Shown here one piece after another: positions 56,523 through 64,000 of a DNA stretch of 64,000 nt; the stretch's first letter is position 1, and every line of letters starts with the position of its first letter. The DNA comes from Tetracladium setigerum. Its lineage: Eukaryota > Ascomycota > Leotiomycetes > Helotiales. The stretch is from positions 682,001 to 746,000 of the forward strand of contig PZJY01000003.1 of assembly GCA_031472005.1 (NCBI GenBank). Reading direction: 5' to 3'. The notes under the pieces were generated by a model. That model was given only the letters and a program-made list of their open reading frames with translations, was not told the origin of the DNA and made no database searches. The position numbers were made by a program, and so were the translations under genes.

Positions 56523-58673
56523 TTATCGACTACGATCAGCCTTATCTCTTCGCTTCTTCTCTGCTCCATAACGAGTTCCATGAGAAAGCAGCAAGTACTT
56601 GCTGAAAAACTCTTCCGCAAAATCATCGAATTTAACGTAATCCGCTCCAAGTCGAAATGCTGCTGCAATGCCACTTACGCACGCCAATTCATGCATGTTC
56701 TTTTCGCGTCTTAGTATATTCTTCACTAGTTGACATTTCTCAACTCACCACAAGGGTCCAACTCCCAGCGAAATAGGTATGGTTTTTGCCGTTAATGAAC
56801 ATCATTCCTGCGTGGATCAGAAAAGCAGCTTAGGCAGCCTGGGAAACCTTACCTGGGACGACGCGTACATAGTGTTGCCAGCGGTGACCTGTGTGGGAGT
56901 GTGAATTAGTCTTTCGGATAGGGACTGGATTAATTGTCCCTGCCAATCGAACTGATACCCAGGAAATGACGCTGACAGACATACCTAGTTGATGCCACCA
57001 CTTCTTCTGAATTATCTTGCTCTCATCAATCTCATCAATGGTCCAAAACCCATCCCTATTTCTCTTGTCCAGGAAAATGCTCTGGTAAACCTTCCTCTCG
57101 GGTGGGTTTTCAGCGGTAATATTCTTTCGAAATTGATGTTGGTAATTTTGACAGTCGAAAGACATCTCTATCTTACGAGGACTTTCGGTATATGTTTTAG
57201 TATAATACATAGGTCTATAACCATCTTCATTTTCTCCGCTATCGCCTTTGGCAAATGCAATTTGGTCTTCTTGCGCTTCAGAGGTTGGTTTGGCGCAGAG
57301 TTCCGTATCGAAGTGGGTTTCGTAGTATTTGTTGAAGTACTTTTCATCGGAATGGGTGACGGTTATGTCCTAGGATACCAAGTTGTCAGTAAATGCTTTC
57401 GAGTAATCCACAAAGCCACCGCCTCATGAGAAGCAATCCACATACATCGTAGAATTTGGCTCCGCCGAGAACAAACTTGTCTTTCCATGTTGCCGTTTTT
57501 CCGAGCAAGTTTAGAGCATCGTCAGCTAGAACACATAAAATTAATTCATCGAATGATTCTGTTCTTGGAGCATCATCCTTTTGGCGGATTTGCAAAATGA
57601 TGCCTTTATCACTTCGCTCCGAAACCTCGGTGACCTCGGTTTCAAGTCTGATGTCTACACCCTTTGAGACCAAGTCTTTTCTCCAGTCTTCGTAGAATTC
57701 GTGCAAGTTGGGGAATGTCACCATCGTAGGTAAATTTGGCAACAATGTTTCTGCATCGTAATCCCACAGCTTTAGATTAGGATCATCGAAGAGACGCTCC
57801 AGAATCGCACAGGAGACATTTTCTGTCTGGTTTCCTATTGACTGTCAGCAAGGAAACTCCGCATAGTTTATTCATGGGGGACTTACCTGTACCTAGGAAC
57901 AAGGCAATAAGAGGGTCTATAAACAGACAGAGTCAGTTTTTACTTAATTTTGGTCTCAACACATATCGAAGCCTTTATGACTAATGAACCAGTGGCAGCA
58001 TGATCAAAGGATGATTTCTAGAATTACTTACAGACCATCTTATCACCGAAATCCTTGCTGAAGAAAAATATTCTCAGCATGATACGAATGGGAACGAGTC
58101 CTAGAATTGGCATTGTCCATTTGATGATCTTGAGGACCGTGCCAAATCTCTTGATATCGGATGAAAATTGGGAGACCAGTGGTGCTGGAAAGCAATTTGT
58201 CCAGAATTGCTCTGGACCTTTTCCACTTCAAAGCTTGGTTACTCTAAATTCAGAGGACTTTATGAGAAAACCTACAAGGATACTTGCAGCTTCACCTCCT
58301 CGGGCTCATGGCCATATTGACGGAAGAAGTTCAAAGTATGTTTGAATGCCTAGATATATCTCATGAGAATGTGTAAAAACAGGGACATGGACAAGTACTC
58401 ACTGGAGATCCACCTTGTACTCCATTGTTCATCCATTCGGCCCCATATTTTTGCTTGTCTAATGGAATTGAAGTTGCCTGTCCGCCAGTCACACTTGCTC
58501 GTTCTATGATCGTAACTTTGAACTTCTCTGGGTGTTGAGCAAGAGATGCTGCGCAGGACTAAAAGGTAGCATTAATTAGTTCTCATGTTCTGATGCTCCA
58601 AGAGAGGTACGGCACCACAGACCATTCCCGCGGCTCCTGCACCGATGACAACAACATTCTTTTTCGAGGTCAT
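56523..58673 (-). CDS. flavin-containing amine-oxidase-like protein
   Basis: Ten exons: 58623-58673, 58403-58558, 58276-58349, 58032-58225, 57887-57916, 57446-57834, 56985-57369, 56853-56888, 56749-56807 and 56523-56699, giving 516 residues. The N-terminus is an FAD-binding Rossmann motif (VVVIGAGAAGMSCAASLAQH, then IIERASVTGGQATS). Later conserved blocks are PLIALFLGTGNQTENVSCAI, LILCVLADDALNLLGK, KFVLGGAKFYDDITVTHSD, QSIFLDKRNRDGFWTIDEID, KKWWHQLGHRWQHYVRVVPG and FINGKNHTYFAGSWTLVNMH with ELACVSGIAAAFRLGADY. The last block is the C-terminal FAD site of amine-oxidase-fold enzymes. The substrate is unknown. Exons 5 and 8 are only 30 and 36 nt. Intron 1 has a GTCTGT donor. It shares a 453-bp promoter with TDP1. 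Confidence 0.9.
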
Positions 58674-59126
58674 TATGAAATGACAAAGTCGATGCTAATA
58701 TGCAATGAAACTTGAAAGTTACGATAAAAAGAAACAGTAACAAAAATAGGACTTGTGGGGGTGATGGGGGAGAGGGAAAAAGAGAATCAACCAGAGGTGG
58801 TGACTTCATTGACTTCATCAACTCAGACACTGGTCACGTGTTGGGGTGACACCATCGCGCCTTCATGCAATTCACGATCTAGCTCCTGTGACTTTGTTCG
58901 CGACTTTGTTTACGACGTCTCACTTCAACTGGAGTTGCATTTCAACAGCTACCTACAACAAATGATCGACGAATCCCCCTTCCACACATTAATTAACTGC
59001 TTGCATACCAAACGCTAGCGTGATCGAGATCAATCCTCGTGGTTGCCTGAAGCACGACAACTGCCTACGCAACAAACGGATTTGGTAGCTTCATATACGT
59101 TACCTGCAACCGACAAGGTCAAAACC
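58674..59126. promoter_or_regulatory. divergent promoter of the flavoprotein gene and TDP1
   Basis: 453 bp between the two start codons. A C/G-rich minus-strand frame (58576-58830) is a shadow. No factor site assigned. Confidence 0.4.
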
Positions 59127-62100
59127 ATGGATAGTGACAGCGATGAAGATCTCAAGAGGGCAATTGCCCTGTCCCTCGAGGTCAATGACGTTGGCAAATC
59201 GGCATCAGTCAAAAGTCACCATTCGTCCAAATCAATCCTACCGAGTGATCCAAACGACGGGGAAGAGGATGATGACCTAAAGGCTGCAATTGCTCTATCC
59301 CTGAGAGTAGAAAACAAAGGAAATGACCCAGGAAATAAAAGTCAATCTTCCGTCATTGATCTGACGAGCGATGAAGAAGATGATGATGATCTGGTATGTG
59401 TATCTCCAAATTGCACCGATTTTGGTCCAAGGAACTTCTTCCCAAATAAGTAAAAAAAACTCATTCGACATACTAATTTCTCACAGGATGCTCCTGTTGT
59501 GATTAAGAGTCAAAGAAAGGTAGACTTTCTTCGGCCAGAAAGCGAAGCTCCCCCCCATCTAAGAAAACCATCAAATACGCAAATCAGATCAAATGACGCC
59601 CATCAAAACCCGACACAAGATACGACTAAATTCGTTGTTCAGGCTGATACCGTAACTGCATTGCCAATTCCACCTAAATCAGGACTGGCTGCGCTAAATC
59701 GAAAGCAGATGGAGGAAGAACGCCTTGCAAGAATCAACCAAAAACGCAAGAGAAGCAGCGAACCAGATGATAGGCTCAGCGAAGCAAGTAGGAAAAGACT
59801 GAACGCGAATCCTACCTCCTCCGGTCTCCCTCAACATGAGATTAGCGGTCAATTACAACTTCGAAACCCCCAAGCGACGGGCATACAGTATCCAGACGGT
59901 GTCATAAAGAAGACATGGGCCTATGGATTTGCAAGGACGGGTGATGATATCAAGATTGAAGAGGTTCTACAGAGTGGAAATCTGGAGCTTGCTGTTCTAA
60001 GTGCTTTTCAAATTGACGCCGACGTATGTATTGAACTAGACTGGACTGGACGGCACATGTGCAAAGTCTTCTCCTTGGTTTCTCTTAGGAGCCACAATTC
60101 AAGCTGCACCTATTTGAATATATCTGCTAACTAAACTCAAGTGGATCAGGTCGAAGCTCAATCCGACAACCAAGGTGGTTTGGGTTCTGCAGGCCAAAAC
60201 TGAAGTTGAGGTAGGCAAGAGCCAAAGAGATGACGAGAAACCAATCTGACCTTGATTCAAAGAGACAGAATTGGCGTTCCCAAGCGCCGCCAAATTATAA
60301 GTTTTGTTTCCCGTCAAGTAAGTTCAACAACTTCTGCATCACATACTTACTCTGTGACACCGGCTAAGAATCATCAGTGGAGGGTAATATAAATTGCATG
60401 CACTCGAAGCTCCAACTACTCGCTTATCCGAATCATCTCAGGGTGGTTGTCCCCTCTGCCAATTTGACACCATACGATTGTATGTACATCTCTCGTTTCT
60501 GAAGTTTTTTGAGGATTAAAGTTCGATGTTCAGGCTGGGAGACTACTCCGGAGATCGACTCCTCACAGCTTGATTACTCAAAAAAGATTTTTCTGACTCT
60601 ATTCTAGGGGGCGAGACAGGTGTCATGGAAAATGTAGGATGTCATAACCCCACCAAAGAAACGTCACTGACGGGAGCAGACATGTTTCTTGATAGACCTT
60701 CCCAGACTTCCAGACACGGTAGATCTAGAGGAGCTTACTGATTTTGGCAGAGAATTAGTCTCGTTCACAGAAGCGCTCGGCCTCGACAAGGCAATTGTTG
60801 ACAGTCTCAGAAAGTTTGACTTTTCCCGAACGAAGAAACTTGCGTTTGTCCATTCCATGCAAGTTATCCGTTCTCATGACCCGTACCGTCCGTGGCATTG
60901 CTCGAGGTTGGCACACTGCCCAGCTCTATCAGCCACAAACCTTCGTGTCTTCCAAGGGTTTTTGTTGCTAACTTTATGTTAGTGGTGGTAATCATACCGG
61001 AAAGGCAATAAAGACGACAGGATACTGCGGACTTACGACAGCTGTCCAAGGTCTTGGGCTTCAGACTAAATCAAAGATTGAGGTTGACTTTGTTGTGAGT
61101 ACTGAGTAGCTCAAAGGCGCGTGTCTGATACGTTCCTAAACGAATACAGGCTTCCTCGATTGGATCTCTGAAGGAGAGTTTCCTGGAACGCATATACATG
61201 GCCGCGCAAGGTGGTGGGTCAGATCATATGGGTAAACCAGCCCGCCAAAAATCCGTGGCCGGAACACAACAAAGCACTCTGGAGAGTTTGAAAGCCCATT
61301 TCCGGATATATTTTCCAACCCACGAAACAGTTGCTCAAAGCAAGGGTGGTACTGGGGTAAGATTCTCTTCCTGACTCGGATGACCTCTTTGATGAAAGAT
61401 AGGGATATTTTGGCTAATCGTAGAATGCCATCAGGGTGGTGGAACCATTTGCTTGAGTTCCAAATTCTACGACGCTGTCACTTTTCCGCGAGCTTTGCTG
61501 CGGGACTGTAGAAGCCAGAGACGAGGCCTTTTAATGCATAATAAGATGATGTTTGTCAGGGGCATTTCCAACAGCTGGGTATATCTTGGAAGCCACAATC
61601 TATCGGAGTCTGCTTGGTACGTTTCCCTCTCGGTTTCATCGCATTACTTTTCTGCTCGCACATCAAGCGGGGGAGCAGAAACCTTATTGTTCCAACTCCC
61701 TATCTGAAATATGGAGATGTTGGTACCCAGCCTGGTACCCAGGAGCAAGGATGCCAAGGGCACTCTCTGGACCCACCCCCATTGAGCCAGCGGGGGAGAA
61801 ACGCAATCTCAAAGTCCGGTGGGATGATTTTGAAACACAATATACAAAGGCTGAACTGACCTGAATTGTTATATCAAGGGGAAGCATGACCAATGACAAG
61901 AAAACGAAAGAGCCAAAGCTCAACATAAGAAACTGGGAGTGTGGAATAATCTTCCCTGTCGAGGTCACCGGACGATCCGAAGCGCATCGTCAAGCAACGA
62001 AATCATCAGATCAAGGGGCCCCTGGTTGGGATATTTTCCTGGGAAAGTTTCCGATTCCCATACTGATGCCTAAATCCAATGATATGGGCGCTTCGGAATT

Positions 62101-62140
62101 CGAATATGGAAATCGGAAACCCTGGCATGCATTCAATTGA
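59127..62140 (+). CDS. TDP1: tyrosyl-DNA phosphodiesterase 1 with N-terminal UIM and SIM motifs
   Basis: Eleven exons: 59127-59393, 59487-60023, 60142-60210, 60263-60317, 60378-60479, 60608-60633, 60680-60858, 60983-61094, 61150-61356, 61435-61616 and 61879-62140, giving 665 residues. Residues 6-18 (DEDLKRAIALSLE) and 47-62 (EDDDLKAAIALSLRVE) are ubiquitin-interacting motifs; residues 76-80 (VIDLT) before an acidic run form a SUMO-interacting motif. The PLD-fold HKN motifs are CMHSKLQLLAYPNHLRVVVP with PSANLTPYD, and GLLMHNKMMFVRG with GSHNLSESAW. TDP1 cleaves the 3'-phosphotyrosyl bond of stalled topoisomerase I and repairs blocked DNA ends in the nucleus. Intron 7 needs a GC donor (CCAT|GCAAGT, 60859). 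Exon 6 is 26 nt. The 262-nt last intron contains open frames but keeps the frame. Confidence 0.95.
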
Positions 62141-62226
62141 GATGCATCTACGCATCCCTTTCCAGCCTCAGTCCGATAAATTGCTAATCGCATCATATTT
62201 ACTTGGCGCCTTTTGACCTGGAAATG

Positions 62227-62517
62227 CCAAGGACTGCGCAATATCATTCTGGTACGTACCAAGGAGGACGGTTGGCGATGCCAAACACAATTGTCAACGG
62301 CACGTCTAACGGTGGAATCGGGATGTTCTGCCCAAACCTGGCCACGGAGATATACAGATTAGGAAAATGTCCTTACCGACAATTTGACTTTCACTGGAGC
62401 AGGATCGAGGGAGTTGGTCCCGAACAGACATGGGAGCCAAGGCCATGTGCCGGTGAGTGCCGATTCGCTAGGCGGGTTCTTAGCGGCTGGCCGCCTGTTT
62501 TCTCTCCTTCTTTTTGA
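62227..62517 (+). CDS. hypothetical short open frame, doubtful
   Basis: A 96-residue frame starting at an ATG (MPRTAQYHSG) with GGIGMFCPNLATEI, YRQFDFHWSRIEGVGPEQTW and four Cys residues. A GTACGT donor lies soon after the ATG (about 62251) and a GTGAGT donor near 62452, so it may instead be part of a spliced gene. It has no signal peptide. I recognise no family. Confidence 0.25.
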   Translation, partial: PRTAQYHSGTYQGGRLAMPNTIVNGTSNGGIGMFCPNLATEIYRLGKCPYRQFDFHWSRIEGVGPEQTWEPRPCAGECRFARRVLSGWPPVFSPSF

Positions 62518-63957
62518 CAGCGGGCATGTATGATGTATTATCCCCTTCGAGGTTTGTATGAAGTCAATAGTTCTCTGGTTAATTGTTTATTATTAAAACG
62601 CCTTGACATCGTGGTAGACCCTTCTCTGTAGAAGCATCCAACATTAGCTGTTCCTCATGAGGACAAGATTGACCCCTGCAAATCTGACACATTCTACAGT
62701 CCAGATCTGATTGCAAATGTCACACTCACAGGGCAGGTTCACTTCAGATCAGAACTTCGACACACCCTCACCAAATAACATCCTAGTCTTCTGGATTCAA
62801 ATGATTGGCATTCTTTCACGATAACAACAAAAATGACAGCACCAATTCTCTCTTTGCAGAGGGACCCAAAGAGTGAGGAAGAGAGGAATCAGAAGATGGT
62901 TTTACTGCTCACGATCCAGCCACCCTCGTCATTTTCCCCCCAAAGGCCGTATTTCGTTAATCGAGGTTGCCATCCAATCTAATTTCACCCATTGTTTTGC
63001 TTGTATTTTCGCACATTTGAGATTATTCCAAGTTTCATGATCTTTTTACATGTCTGTCCATTTCCAGATACGAAATCCAAACGAGCCATCTCTGGAATAT
63101 CTCGAGCTGGCGACTCGTGGTGTTCCAATTGCGAACCCCGTCAACGGGACATCCTGGCAATACCGTTGTAATGCATGCAAGCATGCATTGAGGGCCTTTG
63201 TCGAATACCTAGGCAAGGTGTATTTATCAGTTGATGCCTACCGGTAGTCAGTCCCCTTACTCGGGTGCTTTGCAATTGTCGTCGTTCATCGTACCTTCAA
63301 ACCTGTTGTTGTTGTTAGTTCGTCTTCTCCCCTGGCCGCCACCTTGGCACTTTGAAATTCTGTTCCTAGGATGCCCTGTCCTTTTGTTATTGCGCCTCAA
63401 GCCTGTCTGTCACTGGATCCTTGGAAGAGTGATCCGACGATTACGAAGTGCTTAATAACACTTCCGTGGGCAGACAGGGCATGAGGTAGGTTGTGGAGGG
63501 AGGGATCTTTGATCCTGGATCAAAACAATATGTCTAGCAAGTTGCAAGCAGCAGGTGCTGCTGCTGCTTGCAGAGGACGAGCAGGGAACCAGGCCAGGCC
63601 AGGGTAGAGATTTCTCTTCCAAGTTCCGTCTCGTATTGAACCCTGAAGATCATCGACACCGGCAAGTGCTGTCAAATCCCAGCCCAATACTGGAATGATT
63701 CGCGCTGCACCAATGATATATTATGAATGGCAGCCAAGGAGGCTGCTTAGGGGAATAAGGGAGATCGTTTCTGTCGGTTTATCACATATCATATTTTGCA
63801 TCGCTCGATCTCGCTCCCTCCTATCACGATCGCTGCAATTCTCGCTCGCCTGTTTTGCGGCTTCTGATCAGTCAGCCTGCAGGTACAACGAACCCCCGCA
63901 ATTGGTGTAGAACTTTGAACGCAGAACTTGCTTGGGAGGTGTGTGTGTGTGCAGCAG

Positions 63958-63990
63958 CCCAAGCCCAAGCCCAAGCCCAAGCCGAAGCCC
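63958..63990. repeat. (CCCAAG)n hexanucleotide repeat
   Basis: Four clean CCCAAG units and one changed copy (CCGAAG), preceded by a (GT)n run at about 63940-63951. Noncoding as far as visible; the window ends shortly after. Confidence 0.75.
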
Positions 63991-64000
63991 CACCAACAAA

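Larger units (their letters stand above)
62141..64000. other. no firm gene; short open frame and simple repeats
   Basis: Downstream of TDP1. A 97-codon frame from 62227 is listed separately. A 9-bp perfect inverted repeat with 2-bp spacer lies at 63170-63189 (AATGCATGC and GCATGCATT). ATGCCCTGTC at about 63371 pairs with GACAGGGCAT at about 63473. (GT)n and a CCCAAG hexamer repeat close the window. Confidence 0.45.

Noticed and set aside
61617..61878. Plus-strand open frames inside the last TDP1 intron
   Set aside because: They do not match TDP1 and removing the 262-nt intron restores WGSMTND and the conserved C-terminal NWECGIIFPV.
63231..63455. Hydrophobic 74-codon frame near the right end
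   Set aside because: No ATG in good context, and its hydrophobic run comes from GTTGTT and CT-rich sequence.

Overview
The window is nuclear DNA of a filamentous ascomycete (Pezizomycotina). Most genes are split by short introns of about 45 to 130 nt with GTAAGT/GTATGT-like donors, CTAAC/CTGAC-type branch sites and CAG/TAG acceptors. The gene set is typical of moulds: HUS1, SIZ1, GPI7/LAS21, RMP1, CAF16, ELP2, URM1, an AZF1/CON7-like C2H2 factor, SER1, RCE1, ALE1, VPS45 and TDP1. The protein style suggests Leotiomycetes (Helotiales), but that is an impression and no marker gene here proves it. I see no transposon, rRNA, tRNA, CRISPR or virus.

Layout. 0-5 kb: the N-terminus of a gene leaving the left edge, a small single-pass membrane protein, a RING protein and a seven-helix fungal rhodopsin-fold protein. 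5.8-8 kb: an APC-type choline/amino-acid permease with an apparent 1-nt frameshift. 9.5-11.7 kb: an RGG-rich protein of unknown function. 12-13.4 kb: HUS1 of the 9-1-1 checkpoint clamp. 13.8-16.4 kb: a secreted metallo-beta-lactamase-fold hydrolase and a divergent acyl-protein-thioesterase-like enzyme. 17.5-22.9 kb: a low-complexity protein, the SUMO ligase SIZ1 and a DUF2423 nucleolar-type protein. 23.5-32.8 kb is dense: GPI7 (with a second 1-nt frameshift), RMP1, CAF16, ELP2 and URM1. 32.8-43.4 kb is gene-poor, with one zinc-finger transcription factor between two gaps of more than 4 kb. 43.4-48.5 kb: SER1 and a large serine-rich membrane-anchored protein. 50.5-62.1 kb is dense again: RCE1, ALE1, VPS45, a flavin amine-oxidase-like protein and TDP1. 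The last 1.9 kb has no firm gene.

Exon models were built by hand so that each coding sequence stays in frame. Almost all sum to a multiple of three; the permease and GPI7 do so only if one base is missing from a C run. Gene pairs with shared themes: ELP2 and URM1 are head to head 325 bp apart and act on the same wobble-uridine tRNA modification. HUS1, SIZ1 and TDP1 belong to genome maintenance. GPI7, RCE1, ALE1 and VPS45 belong to membrane, lipid and trafficking work. Four introns need GC-AG splice sites, a high number for about 81 introns modelled.
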